Shown piece by piece: positions 36,470 through 49,660 of a DNA stretch of 64,000 nt. A program made the translations under genes and the position numbers. Under the pieces are notes generated by a model that saw only the letters and a program-made list of their open reading frames with translations, made no database searches and had not been told where the DNA came from. Numbering within the stretch: position 1 is the first letter of the stretch; each line of letters starts with the position of its first letter. The DNA comes from Chelonoidis abingdonii (Eukaryota > Chordata > Testudines > Testudinidae): positions 180,819,432 to 180,883,431 of the forward strand of contig NC_133769.1 of assembly GCF_003597395.2 (NCBI RefSeq), read 5' to 3'.

Positions 36470-36590
36470 GAGTGTCTTTCCCAGACCTGAAGAAGAGCTC
36501 TGTGGAGCTCAAAAGCTTTTCTCGTTCACCAACAGAAGTTGGTCCAGATATTACCTCCTCCAACTTGTCTCTCTCACTTTGCTTAAAGTA
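36470..36590 (+). mobile_element. Penelope-like fragment (second subfamily)
   Basis: Contains CTGAAGA (36487-36493), an extra A, stem GAGCT/AGCTC (36495-36499 with 36506-36510) and AAAAGC in place of GAAAGC, followed by CACCAACAGAAGTTGGTCC and ATATTACCTCCTCCAACTTG. These are the end features of a second Penelope-like subfamily. No duplication was identified. Confidence 0.6.
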
Positions 36591-37426
36591 ATAGGACATC
36601 AAAGTGCTTAGCTTGTATTTTTTGCTATAACTAAACTAGCAAGTAAGGTTTTTGGTATGTATTTTTTCTACACTTTGTATTGTCTAAGTGCTAGCTCTCT
36701 CCTGATGTAACTCTAGCAACGAGTAAATCCCTCCAGACTAGATAAATTCCAAATTACAACACAGATTTCACTGCTACAACATGAAAGCCCCTGCACAGCA
36801 CATTTATTGGCTGGTCCTTGATGTTTATAAAGGAAAATATCAGAGAAACTCATACCAAACTCAAGATGAAAGTCATTTATTTTCCTTGTGTGAAAGCACA
36901 AGCAATTCTTGGCTAAAAATCTAACGTGCTGTAGGTGAAATTGCTTGATATTNCCCCCCCCCATCCCTGCAACCCCGTATTCAAGGTAAAAAACTGCATA
37001 TGGCTCTGAGATCCTAAAATGTTAAAATGAATCAGGCTTTCTAGAAAAGAGGTAAAGTTCTAGTAGAACCATGATCTAATTCTGTGAGAACTAGTTCTGC
37101 TCCATGAAGGCCCATCTATACTACAAATACAACACTGTCAGATTACACTGATTACAGCTCCCAGTGAAGTTAAAACATGATACAGTTTTGTTCAGTGTAA
37201 ACTATTAGCATTACTGAAGTATGGAAGGATGTCTAAGGCAGTTTAGGGATACTTACTTATCCTGGGAGGACAGCAGCATTGTAAACAGGTCCCCCCAAGA
37301 CAGTTGTAGTGTAGATGGACTATTGATACAGGATTTTGAGAAATGTATTTACCCCAGCTCACTTTCTTGCGGTGAAGGGAATGTTTTATCAAGTTTTAAT
37401 TCATTTTTTTTCTTCCCTAAAATTAG

Positions 37427-37470
37427 GTCTACAGCATCAGGACAAGAGCAAGGAATCTTCTTGGTTCTGA
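37427..37470 (+). CDS. VGLL3: VGLL3 coding exon 4 (C-terminus and stop)
   Basis: The last coding exon completes the split glycine codon (253) and encodes LQHQDKSKESSWF, ending at TGA 37468-37470. The acceptor is AAAATTAG at 37419-37426 after a T-rich tract. The short basic/serine tail is nearly identical to the C-terminus of mammalian VGLL3, which supports gene identity and completeness. With exons 2 and 3 it gives 266 residues and 801 bases of coding sequence in this window; only the N-terminal exon is missing. It was too short to appear as an open reading frame of useful length and was found by splice-site and homology reasoning. Confidence 0.94.
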
Positions 37471-40400
37471 AGATGAGATGCATCTTAGCACCAGCTAGTG
37501 TCCCCACAGCTGGGATGATGATATTGAAACTGTTGACTGTTTCTGCATGGGGGCAAAGGACACACCGCTAAGGAGAAGATGAAGAGCCAGTCATTCTGGT
37601 TTTGCTGTTGAGCCTTTTCTTTGGCAGGCCACTTCTGGGTCCCAGAACATAGAAGAAAAAAAACTTATTTTTCTTTCTTTCCTCATCTGAGCCTGCTGCA
37701 GCTGTGCAACCTAACTTTGTTTTGCTCCTTTAACAGTGTTTTATTTTGTTCATTCTGGTGGGTTTTTTAATGCACAGCCTTGATTGTAGGGAAAAGACTG
37801 TGCCTTGACTACAGTGCTCATCCTTTCAGGAATAGAGTTTTTGTAGCTCTTTGTGTGTCTATTTTTGTAGAAATACAGAAAGTTTGGGTAAGAATTGGTG
37901 GACTATTTTAGGATGCCATATTTTTTTTAAAAAAATTGTAAAATTGTTAAGTTCTGTTTAAAGAACTTGCTCTCAGAGAAGCACTGGCAAAAATGTATAA
38001 AACGCTTATTTTTAAATGTTTGTATTTGTGTGTTTGTTTTGTTACCTCAATTCTCTTTTTTTTTTTAAAGAGCAAACCCTTTGCTAGTCCAATCCTTCAT
38101 TGTTTCCATTTTTTGCAAGATTTTGCAGGTTTTTTGGTCCTTTATTCTAGCTTAAACAGCTATAATTTACTCTTAACATTTCTACTAAATATTTTTTTCT
38201 GCCTGTCAGATTGTAGAAATGGTGTCTATATATTCTTTTTCTTGTTTCTGAAAATGGCTTTGTGCTGTGCTCACTATGAGAAAAAATGTGTGAAACCTTT
38301 TGCATGGGGCAAAGTCTGCCTTTATTATACGATCTATATTTTCAACCCATTCATTCTTTCAAAATGGACCAAATATTTATATGGACTTAAAGGAGAAAAG
38401 GAGCTTGGGCCTGTCCCAGTGTCCATCGAAGTGAATGGAAAGCCTCCCATTGACATCCATGGACTCTGGATCAGGCCCTTTTTCTGTGATGACCATCCAC
38501 AAATTGGTATTTTCATTTCTAATAATTTTCGGAGGCGGGAGTTTCAGTTTAGGCCATTTGAAGAGTATTTTTTTTTCACGTGAACATTCAAGGATAAAAT
38601 ACAGGTTTTGCAAAAAGCTGCAACTCGTGGAAACAAAGTATTTTCATAAGGCCATATCTTGCAATTTGCTGAGCAGCTTGTCTGAGTTGCTTGAGTGCCT
38701 TCAGCTCCTATTGAATTCAACTGGGCTGAAGTTTTCAAAAGTCAGCCTCCGATCTCTGGTCCCTCCTTGTTTGGTTGCCCAACCTGAGACATGTTAGGGA
38801 CTGAATCTGAAAAGGGCTGATCGCCTGCAGCTTCTATGGATTTCATGGGCAGTTATGAATTTTTAGCCTTGGGCTATCCATTTAAGAATCCACTCTGAGA
38901 TAACTTTTTGATAATTTTAGCCATAGAACATTGCAAGAGATTGCTGGATTGGGCCTGGTCTAGAAGCTCCCCCAACACACACACACGAGGAGTCCTTTGG
39001 AAGCCAGTGTGAGTAAGGACTAATTCCATGAATAAGAGCTGTAGCATTGCATATTAAAAAAAAAAAACAATCTTGCAATTAGCTTGGTGGAGGTGGAGCT
39101 ATGCACAGAGCTCCCTTGACTTCAGTGGGGTTTTTATGGGGTCAGGAGTCTGCCAGTGTAGTGCTAACTGCAGGATGAGGGCTGAAGTTGGTAATGCAGT
39201 AATTGTTTGGAAATGTTGCCTTTTTACTCCATTCAGCTTTTAACATATATATTTAAGCTTTCTCTCATTTTTCAAAATATTCCTATCATATATTCTATTT
39301 TTGCTACCACCCTCCCAGCCAAAACATTCAAAAGATGAACAAAACTAATCTAAGTGTGATCACTACTGAGATAAAGGCTGACTTGTCTTTAGGGCAGTGA
39401 ACATCTTAAATGTGGGGTTTACAAGTGCATGGGACCCACAGCTCCAAGTGAAGTGAATGGGAGCTGTATGTGCTCAACCTCCTGAAGTTCAGTTCTATAT
39501 CTTGATGAGATAACCTTCCTCTACGCTCTTAGGACCTGGTGCTGTGAGGTGCTGGCATTTTCCACTCCCATGGAAGCTAGCTGGAAATGGAGGCACTCAG
39601 AATATCAGAATTAAGCCCTAAGCCCTAAAGCACATGTTTTTCTGATTTGGGGCATACCTAAAGATCTGAGCCCCAATTATAACTTCCTAAACTCCTTCCT
39701 CCTATCTCCTCTAGTCATTAACATTTTTTTCCTGATACTGAACTTCACTCCCACTATAGTCTCATTGCAATGCTGCTCTCCTGGGGGAGCTGGGTTCTTT
39801 GTTGCTCAATGGCTTAGTTAGCAACAGAAAAACCTCAAGGATAGGAAGCTAGCATAAGCTTCTAAAAGTTTGGCTACTTATAAGAAAATTGTAGTTCAAG
39901 AACTGCTGCAAGATCAGATTCCTTTGTGGCAGTGCCAGAAAGTCCTGGGTTTGGCTTTGCTGGAAATGGTGCAAAACAGTTTTTCATAGATTTGGCTAGG
40001 CCTGCAAGGGGAAGGTTCTAACCAAACCTTTTGAACTAAAAACAAACCAAAAAAAAAGTTCCTTTTTGAATTTTGGTTGGCTCTTATTATATCTGAATTG
40101 GCACACCTGTTTCTAGTAATAGTGGCCAATTGATTGCTCTCTGCTTTGCAACAACAGAGCAGGGAATGACCTGCTCCTGTTCCTGTTGAACTCCCAGTGA
40201 CTAAAAAGACAGTATGGCAAGGTCCAAAGTTTCTGCTCAAATCTCAATTAGTGTTGTTTTTATAGGTTAGCAGGTAAGCGAGATGTGAATGATTGAAGAT
40301 CCCATCTCCTGTTTCCATCATAAGGGCTCTTCCCACTGGCTAAAGCCGAGAATAAGTCTAAAGTACTTCTTCTGCTCTGCAGGGTCAGGTAGACAGAGTG

Positions 40401-43400
40401 CCAATAAAAACACGCTACTGATGTAACAGTTAATGCATCTGATCAATTGACGTAAAGGTTTATTTCATTTTTCTTCCTGTTAAATTTGATTTCACTAGCA
40501 ACTAAACTGACCTTTGCTAAGAAATTAGCTGGAAAAAAAATTAAGCCAAAGCTGTAGTAACGTGGTTGCTCATATATTCTAAAACTTGAAGGACAAGAAC
40601 AAATCTTCCACATGACAAACCTTTACAGTTGAAGTCAGCAGACTTACTCCACCAGAAAAAGAAAAGAAAAGAAAAGAAAAAGGGCTTATGAAAAGCAGAT
40701 GTTGGGTTGATATCCATTCCTGAAGGAACAGATTCTGTACTCGCAACATTTCAGTCTGAGAGTACTGATGGCAGTGAAAATAAAAGGGAAAGGTTCCGAC
40801 TGCCTGCTTTCGGGTCATAAGAGAAAAGGTCTGTAAAAAAAGGGCTCAATCAGTCCACAAGTCTTAGTACACTGCAAAAGGAATCATCTCATTGCATATA
40901 TGCTAAATTCTACTGCCCTTCCAGGAAAATGGCAGATTTATCTTGTGAGGGCCTGTACTAACATAATGTACTTTATTACTATTTCTGTGAGGAGATGCCA
41001 AAATGATTTTTGTGTCCATACAAATAATGAAATTTTTATTATAAAGTACTTAGCTCTTTTTGTAGAGGTTTCTACCTACTGAGTTATCTGGGGTCTGATC
41101 CTACCCCCTGTGAAATAAAGTGGACCACTCTCACAGATTGTAAGTAGGAACAGGACCTGTCAACCAGATTGAATCATTCCTGAGACTCTGTTTGTCCATT
41201 AGTTTTGAAGCAGAACTCCCCAATAGTTTTAATAAGGGCATTTCCAGCTTAAAAACTGATGGAACAATATGGCCCTTAGTCACACAGAAGACACAGTTTT
41301 GTTGGAGATTTTGAATACATTTCTCCTGGTAGGAGACCTACTTTTGTTCTGATTTTTCAGATTTTTCAGTACTAGAAACATAATTCTGCAAGGTAATCAG
41401 AGAGGTGGCAGGGGGGTTATAACATGGAAAACTTCTTGGATGTTTTTCCCTCTAGCTTTAAAAAAAACCAGTTTCTTCCTCAAAACATGCTTTATAAAGA
41501 ACAGTATGTTTTTTCAAATTTTTTGGAGTTGTTATAAAAGATTTTTTCTCCTCTTCCCCTCCCCTCACTTCCTTTAGAAATTAATTGGAATTGTATGGTA
41601 AATCCCATCTGACTCTGAATATTTAGGCATTTGCATTTCATTATGTTCTCCATGACCTCAGGGTTGTGTGAAATTTTTTTGTCTGTACAAAAGGCTTTCA
41701 GATGCTCTTGATAAACCCTGGTTGGCTGTACCTACAAATGTGACCAGGCAGTCAGCAGGTATATATAAACAGAGGTGCAATGTGTTTTCATGTGGTGGAC
41801 AAGTGATAACCGCTGATAATGGATCATTCTACTCACTTCAGGCACAATTCTTTCTTTTTAGCCGTAGAGCATTACTTTACATTTCTGTTAAACAGATAAT
41901 TTTTTAAAAGATTTTAGATTTTTTAAACTATTCCAGCCTCTTGAGATTTCTAAAGTGTGTTTGAACTATTAATATTAGAGGCTTTAAAGGAAAAAAAGTT
42001 CACTTGACATATGTCTTTTAAACTGAACTCCCAGGTCCAGCAAGAAGGGATTTTTTGTTTTTTATTTGTTTTTTAAGGAAACATTGCCTTTCAGTATTAG
42101 TCCTGTGGGTTCAGTCTTGCAGTTGTGACTCAGGCAAACCTCTCATTGAAGTCAAGGGTCTTTTGCCTGTGCAGGATCAAACTCTTTAACAGAGACAGGA
42201 GTGCCAAAGGTAGTTTTCTTACAATGCTTGATCCTGATGTGCTCGGAGGAGAGAAGAGTACCTCCTGCATTTCATGCAGATGCTTAGACAGCACCTGCAT
42301 GATGCTGTACCCAATCTACATAGGCAAAGAAGACCCAACAGGGAAACTAGATATTCCTGAAACTCAGTGTTGCTGACCCCTTAATCCATACTCTGAGGTT
42401 CTTGGCATCCCCTGACTAGAAAAAGTGTTTCTTCTGTTAAGAGCACTGAACTTAGCAGTCTGCAGTAGCTCTCCTGGGGGCTGCATCTTATAAGGTACTT
42501 AGAGCTTCCTATGAAGTGCTGAGCATCCTCAGCTCCCACTGTAGTTAGTTGGAGATGAGGGATGCTTAGAATGCCATAGCAGACATTCAGCATTTTGCAG
42601 GCTCTGCCACCTAATGTCCACCGCTAGGCAAGATTGAGCCCTAGAAAGGGAATAGCTAAATAAAGGCCCTTATTTTATTTTTTTGAGCAGGGATCCTAGA
42701 AAATCATTTGCTGTGGAAAAATGCAGAGTTTGTGTTTTTACACAGATCTTATAGTTTTGAAATTTTGTGAAAAAAAAAAAAAACCATATACAGTGGAACC
42801 TTAATTGTCCAATCTAACTTAATTGTCCGAGCTAATAACCAAAAATTCAGGTAATTAAGAGAATGGATGGGGGGCTCATCCCTGAGTGGTGGAGCTTGGG
42901 TTGTCATCTTAAAAATTGTAAATATATCAATAAAACATTGTGTTCACCTTACATCTGTCTATATTGTGGGTAGGAAAACTAAAGTTCAGTATTTCATTTT
43001 AATTACATGAAAATTCAGATTTTTTATGATTTTTTTTTTATTGGAGAATTTTGGTTTATTTTTATCATGGAAAACTAGGATCCCTGTTCGTGAAAGACCG
43101 GATCCAGCTTTTACTGATGTCAATTGAAAGACTGCAGTGATAGCTGTGTCAGCAGGATCAGCTTCTAACGCCTGATCTCCATCCCATAGTGTTGGTGGGC
43201 ACAAAATGTTGACTTGGTGTCTGATCCATAGTCTGCTGAAGTCAGTGGGAGGCTTTTCATTGATTTCAGTAAGCTTTGGATCAGGCCATTAGTATTTATG
43301 CAACAGCAATTTTTACAGTAACTGAAGTTTACATGCTTTATTAGCAAAGTTGCAAATTGTTGCTGTGCTGAATGAATCCCCTTTTCCTTTCGAGATTTGT

Positions 43401-43600
43401 AGCTGTTGTTTAAAACCATCAATCAAATCAGGTGCCTCTCCCTTCCCATCCACTTTCAATCCTTACTGCCCTCAAAACTCCATTTAACTCTTTTGTGCCC
43501 CACATCAAAATTGATGGGGGACATGATGTAAAGAAAAGTGTTGGGTTTTTTCATTGTTTAATAAATAACTTAATGTGAATTTTTTATTGTTATATTTTTA
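37471..43600 (+). other. VGLL3: VGLL3 probable 3' untranslated region
   Basis: AT-rich, U-run-rich sequence follows the stop codon without splice signals that I can trust. Features include pieces of the dispersed foldback repeat (38400-38490, 43215-43290), a 42782-42850 segment resembling a DNA-transposon end, and several AATAAA hexamers (41114, 42929, 43560). VGLL3 transcripts in mammals have a long 3'UTR, so an extent of several kilobases is plausible, but the true end is unknown. The 196-residue open frame at 37993-38583 is the longest in the window; it has no domain and overlaps a repeat, so I treat it as chance. Confidence 0.5.
43560..43565 (+). other. VGLL3: Candidate polyadenylation signal
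   Basis: AATAAA followed within 20-60 bases by T- and GT-rich sequence (TTTTTTATTGTTATATTTTT and GTTTTGGTTTTGTCTG). The best of several candidates; others are at 41114, 42929 and 48566. Confidence 0.35.
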
Positions 43601-44533
43601 TGTAGCAGTTTTGGTTTTGTCTGTATTTCTTGACCATTAGCTAATGCTTTCATGTTTTATTCTTATGCAACTAAAGAAATCATAAATCTCTTTGTAAATT
43701 ACAGTATCTTGTGGTTTTTATTTTTTTTCCCCCCACAAGGTTGATTTTTAGAGCAAAGGAATTTACAACGTGCTTTTCATCAGAAAACAAAACAAGTGTT
43801 GGGAATAGTAAATGAGACTCTTCCCTGAAGGTACTTGCTCTTGATTCCATACGTTATCATCTGACTCAACTGGGATTATTTGTTTTAAATTGTTTATGTT
43901 TTGTTGATTTTACTGGGACAGATGGAGCCTTCAACAATTTTCTTTCTTCCTTTCCAGGATGTAGCACTTTAATTAGAGGTACATTAGAAAAAGGTTGTTT
44001 TACTGTGTAGCCTTTTAATACATGCTAGAGGTTATATTGTAGGTGAAGGTGGTAGCACCATCTGTTTTTATGGTTGCTTGACCTTCCAGTTGGAAGATCC
44101 TGTTTTCAATTGCTTATAAATCTATAATGATTCATTCTGAAATTTTGCATGTTAGGTGTCTGTGTCAGACTGCATTTTTCTAGAAAGTTTCAGTACAAAT
44201 GTTTCAGCCATTTCTGAGACTGGGATTAGCAAAAAAATGTTGTTTTGCCTATGTTAAAAAATTACGTACAACCATTTTGATGAGAAAATCTTGTGCTTCT
44301 GTGTTTTGGATTGGAGACTTGACATTTGGTGGGGTTGAGAGGGGATGTCTTGGTGGCCTGGATGTGTGTTTTGCTATCCTCTTGAAAACAAAACAAAACT
44401 GCACTGCAGTCAAGGTTTGAGCCTTTGAAAAAATGTAGTTTGCAGGAGAGATGTATTAGAGTTTGGCAGCAACATAAACTAAAGCAGGATTTTCAACTGG
44501 TGGTCTGTAGAACCCTGGGGGCCTGCAGACTAT
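43601..44533. other. Unannotated stretch after probable 3'UTR
   Basis: AT-rich, no recognisable repeat or gene. It may still be 3'UTR if the transcript uses a later signal. Confidence 0.3.
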
Positions 44534-46574
44534 GGCCTGGTCTACACTACATGTTTAAACCGATTTTAGCAGCGTTAAACCGATTTAACTGCTCACCCGT
44601 CCACACTACGAGGCCCTTTATATCGATATAAAGGGCTCTTTAAATTGGTTTCTGTACTCCTTCCCAACGAGAGGAGTAGCGCTAAAATCGGTATTACCAT
44701 ATCAGATTAGGGTTAGTGTGGCCACAAATCAATGGTATTGGCCTCAGGGCGGATATCACAGTGCACCACTGTGCACCGCCCTGGACAAGCAATCTGAACT
44801 GATGCCGTGGCCGGTTAACAGGAAAAGCCCCCGCGAACTTTTGAATTACATTCTCCTGTTTGCCCAGCATGCGAGTTGATCAGGCGGGTGGCGATGCGTC
44901 CCAATCCAAAAAGGCTCCAGCATGGACCGTCGGGAGATATGATCCTTATCGCTGTATGGGACAAATCTGTTCTATCAGGCTCTGATTACAGAAGCTGGAA
45001 ATGCCAAAGAGTTTGAAAAATTCCAGGGCTACAAGTGCGCAGACAAGCGTAACGGGAAAAAACACAGGAGATCAATGGGACCTCATGGAGGGAGTGAGGG
45101 GAACTGAAGACTCAGCTATCCCACAGTCCCCGCAGTCTCCGAAAAGTATTTTCCTTCTTGCTGGAGCTCCAATGCCTGTTAGGTTTCAACAATGTCAGGC
45201 ATAGTTCAGGGAATAGCTCTCAATTTACTCCTCCCCACAGTGAAGAAAGGAAGATCATTTCGCTTATTCAATGTCACCTATGTCTACTGATGCTTGGTGG
45301 TAGACGCGATGCTGCCGCGGTGAAGAGGTATCTGCTCTTCTCCCTCCCTGGTGGCAGGCGACAATATGATGATATCGTGTTCACAATACAGATAGAGTGC
45401 TCTGGCTTGCCTGCAGGTGGGTAGCCGGGGCACCTGGATACAATAGAATGATTCTTGGTCAATTGCTCATAGATGGTCCAGAATGGCTGGGTTAACCGTC
45501 CTATCATAGCAACTGGCTGAGCTCATCGGCCCCCTCTTTCCTGTTAAGAAAAGATTCTGTACTGCCTGAGACTAGCACCAGCGAGCATGCCGGGCTTTCT
45601 CCCCCGCACTGCAATGTCACTGCTTGACTGTCACAGCAGCTGGAGGCTGCCTCCCCTCTTTTATTCACTAAGAAGTCACTGTTTCTTATTCCTGCATTCT
45701 TATAACTCATGAATAAATGAGGGGTTTACCCGTGCCCACGTAGCCAGGAGGTTGGGGGAGATGGAAGCAATGTTGGGGTTGGTGTATGCAGAGTGCACCC
45801 GCGTGAAATGGCTTGCAGCTCATCATTTCTGCGATATGAAGCGGGCAAGCTGTGCTGTTGAATACACTGGTGTTTCTGCACACTTGCTCATATTCTAGCA
45901 GGATGACTCTAGGTTTTAGAAACCAAAGGAGGGTTGACTCGGGGGTCATTCCCAGTTTGCCTTTGACCCCTTGCCGATTCTAGCCAGGCACATTGATAGC
46001 AAGCGACAGTTACAGAGGACAGAATAACCGTCATCTTATTGCAATTTACCCGGCAGCGACAGTCCAGAACGACTGATAACGTGTCTCTGCTACATGCAAA
46101 GCAAATGAATGCTGGTTGTTCGCTGGAGTACCGCCTCTGCCTGCGGCATCCAGTACATAACGGTGACTGTAAAAAAAAACAAGCTGACAGGGCCCATGGT
46201 TGCTGTGCTATGGCGTCTGTCAGGGCAATCCAGGGAAAAAGGGTGCAAAATGATTGTCTGCCGTTGCTTTCCCAGAGGAAGGAATGAATGACGACATTTA
46301 CCCAGAACCGCCCGCGACAATGATTTTTGCCCCATCAGCCACTGGGCTCTCAACCCAGAATTCTAAGGGGTGGGGGAGACTGTGGGAACTATGGGATAGC
46401 TACAGAATAGCTACCCACAGTGCAACCCTCCGGAAATCGACGCTAACCTCAGACCATGGACGCACACCGCCGAATTAATGTGCTTAGTGTGGCCACGTGC
46501 ACTCGACTTTATACAATCTGTTTTATAATAGCGGTTTATGTAAAATCGGAATAATCCCGTAGTGTAGACATACC
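44534..46574. mobile_element. Harbinger-like DNA transposon, 2.0 kb, decayed
   Basis: Inverted ends: GGCCTGGTCTACACTAC at the left and (inverse) GGTATGTCTACACTAC at the right, flanked by CTAT on both sides (44530-44533 and 46575-46578). It contains a perfect palindrome centred on TATATCGATATA near 44620. Around 44930-45060 broken frames recall a Myb/SANT-type DNA-binding protein of the kind carried by PIF/Harbinger elements; frameshifts and a stop disable it. No DDE transposase was recognised. Superfamily assignment is an inference. Confidence 0.6.
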
Positions 46575-47460
46575 CTATGTCTAAGATTTCCAAAGGGATC
46601 TGCACCTCCATTTGAATTTTTTTAACTTTCCGCAAATGAAGAAAAGGTTGAAAGCCACTGAACTAAAGATTCTGTCTGCCCTGAGCATGCTACGGCCCAA
46701 GGCTATAAGAACTGGGAAAGAATTTCCCTGAACTGTCTCCTGTGTTCTCGTTGTTTCTTCTGCTGGTGTCCAGGCAGTGAGGAGGAGGAGGAGAAGGAAG
46801 CAGCCTGCCTGAAATGCAGGGAGCACAAGAGCTGAGCAGTCGATACAGGATAAGGAGCCTATGAGAGAAGAATGAGAGTGGGAGCCAGGATAGTGAGACT
46901 AGCTGAATAAGACACCTGGAAATGGGAGTAGGCAAACTGAGAGGAGGAGGGATGGGGACTGAGAGCCAATGTGCAAGGGAACATGGAAAGACTAGGAATA
47001 GTGAAATATATAGGCATAGCTTGACTAATCCATGAAAAGGGACAGGAGGCATATGATCACTCCGATTATACATTTGTTGATGGTTAACACCAAAAAGTGA
47101 AAGAACTTGTTCAGTGGGTTTATTATAAGCTAGGCATAATCAGGGTCAAGAAAAATTCAGAATGAATAACAGGAAAATACTTCTCCAAATATCTGTTACA
47201 CTGCATAGTAGTCCCAAATGGACACCCCATTGCTCTGAGACAGCCATGAAATATCAAAGGGATCAAACTGATCTACTTTCTCTCCCTCTGATTTCTCTCC
47301 ATAATAAGGCTTTGGTTATGTTATCACAGGCCTCAGCCTCCATACTTTCAAGGACCCATACCACAGGTGTCTCATCTTGCCATATGTATGCCATTGTAAC
47401 TATCAAGAAAGGACAGTATGGGAAATAAATTTCAGGAAATGTGATGTTGAGAGATCACGT

Positions 47461-48027
47461 TCGTCAGCAGGTGGGATCAAATCCGGGACCTGTGGAGCTA
47501 AATACATGAGCCTCTACTGCATGGGCTAAAAGCCCCATGGCTCTTAGCAGATTGACTAATCTGTAAGTGATCTAGGTGCCACTAGAGGAGGACAGAGCAT
47601 ACACCAGGCAGGCATGGGTTACAGAAACAGCAGTGTATAGGTTGATTTTAATCATACTGGGCCAGATCCTCAGCTGATACCACTGAGTTCAGTGTTACTT
47701 TACACCACTTAAGCAGCTTGCTGTAATCTCCAAATGTTTATTTTAAACTTGTACCAGTTTAATGCTGAATTCTGGTACTTAAGGACATAGGGAGGTGCTT
47801 CTCCCTATACAAAGTGCAAGCCAGATTACTTCCATTGTGCATATGTAATCCACATGCCTCCTGGGTGTGGTACTCTGATCTCTCTAGTGGCACCAGGACC
47901 ACTTAGAGAGAGATTAATGAGTCTGCTCTACAGTCTTAGCCAAGAACCACATGGCTTTTAGTTCATGCAGTAGAAGCTCATACATTTATCTCTAGAAGTC
48001 CCAGATTTGATCCCACTTGCTGACGAC
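47461..48027. repeat. Long inverted repeat with tRNA-like arms
   Basis: Arms at 47461-47590 and 47879-48027 are inverted copies over ~130-150 bp with about 80-85% match by eye (TCGTCAGCAGGTGGGATCAA on the left, inverse TCGTCAGCAAGTGGGATCAA from the right). Each arm contains a B-box-like GATTTGATCCCA segment and reads like a tRNA-derived SINE head. The spacer contains GGGCCAGATCCTCAGCTG, a common dispersed repeat. Confidence 0.8.
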
Positions 48028-49569
48028 CGGGGATCTGTTGATGTTACACACAGCATTTGGGCTGGCAACACATGCCACACAGTCCAAAGAAATGTTCTAC
48101 ACAGAGTAGCAGAAACCAAGGCAAGGTGCCATTGCACGGTCCCACAGCTCTCAGTGGCTGGCACATTCCCTGTAACAGAAGATGCCCTGAGCTGCACCTC
48201 TGGTCTTTATTGGCCCTTATGTTTGAGATTGGGATCATTTTCTTTGTGAAGCCTCTGAATTCAAAAGGTTGGGTTGTCTGTATGTGTCTAAAACAGACAG
48301 GGTGGAGATCAAGCCATCTGGTGAGAATTCTTCACAGCTGAAGTGTGTGTTCTATAGGGACACCAACTACGACTGAAATTATTATTTTTTATTTTTTTTG
48401 GAACCTGCAATCATCCAGTAAATTCCTACGTTTTGAAACATCATTTCTGGCCTCATCAAAAGCAATCGATAACTATTGTAAAAACCCTAAATCAGAGGGT
48501 CTTTGCAGATGTACAGCTATTGTCAAAGCAATTGGTTTATTACTTGGGGGAGAAAGAAATTGAGCAATAAAGTTTTGATGCTAGACATAGCATGTAACAT
48601 AGGTATCTCGCTTTGAAAATGATTTGTCATGTGAATGCCCATGGTAGAATCAAAGTTCAGAGAGCAGGGTTTTGGTTTTTTTTCCATGCCCACTGAATTT
48701 AGACAGAATGAAGAACACCAGCTCTAGTTTCCCACCACCAACCAGGCAGAAGAGAGCATTGCATTGGAAGCCAAATGTAGCAACAAAGGTTTCTGTATCT
48801 AGCCAAATACTTGAAAGCCATTCCCCTTTAAGCGTGACATGCTGGTCTTTTCATGTGGCTGGAAATAAAAGAGAAACAGGCTCGCTAATCTCTTTCAAAT
48901 GGGCAGGTCCTGAATGTATTGATTTTCTTGTTGTTCGTGTAAGAAACACATTTGAAGAATTGCATATGGATTCTCCACTCTCAAAGTATCCCTAAGCTTC
49001 CAGGCCAAATAACTCTTGCATGTCTGGCTGGCTCAGTGAGGATAAAGTGCCATGTTATCATCTTACAGACATTTCGACAGCAACCTTGCACCACTCCCAG
49101 GAAGAAACCTGTCCATGACTGAGACACAAAGAATCATGATGCTGCCTTTGCTTTCTCTGCACCCCAACCTTGTGCTGGGGGAAGTTACTGAACAATTTTC
49201 CCTTGAGCAGCTTACTCCTTGCCTACCTCTTCATGGTCTGGTCGCCTACTCTAGTAGGTTGGGGGGTATGGAGCAGGGCTCCTCCAGCCCCTGTCCCTTT
49301 CTTCCCTGCCCCTGCCCTTGGCCACTTGCTCACGCTGCTCCAGTGAGCCTCCCCTGTTCTCCTTCCCATGGACAGGATTACAACCTGACTGCACCAAGCA
49401 GAGGAGTAAGCATGGATCTTGCTCTCCCCAAATGGGTGAGTAAAGGCTATGGAAACAGAAGCCTAGTTAAAGGGTCTAAGAACTATATTGGGACACAGGA
49501 ATCTCTGAGTGCTAGTATTAAAATACTTTAGCCTAACTGAAGTTAGCAAGTTAAGTAAAGAGGTATTAG

Positions 49570-49660
49570 GTGAAATTTATAGCTCTTGCTATACAGAAGG
49601 TCAGACTGGATGATCCAGTGGGCCCATCCAGCCTTATGTTCTCTGATATGATGAAATGAA
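49570..49660 (+). mobile_element. CR1/L3-type LINE tail fragment
   Basis: GAAGGTCAGACTGGATGATC and CCAGTGGGCCCATCCAGCC resemble the tail of an old CR1/L3-type LINE. Short fragment. Confidence 0.55.

Larger units (their letters stand above)
28297..37426 (+). other. VGLL3: VGLL3 intron 3
   Basis: The 9.1 kb intron ends in a T-rich tract and AAAATTAG. It contains a Penelope remnant (28.8 kb), a CT-rich simple repeat (28.96 kb), a DNA-transposon-like piece (29.3 kb), a CR1 end (30.1 kb), a 1.07 kb Penelope-like element (30.7-31.8 kb), a TTTA-rich tract, a hAT-like element (32.1 kb), a MIR piece near 35780-35850 and another Penelope fragment (36.5 kb). I see nothing definable in 32.4-35.7 kb and 36.6-37.4 kb. 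Confidence 0.9.

Noticed and set aside
37993..38583. 196-residue open frame, the longest in the window
   Set aside because: It lies just after the VGLL3 stop in T-rich sequence, which gives a false hydrophobic Phe/Leu-rich protein, and its last part is a dispersed repeat. No domain or splice support.
47461..48027. Functional tRNA genes
   Set aside because: The arms resemble tRNA-derived SINE heads but do not fold as a full cloverleaf by eye and lack a clear T-run terminator.
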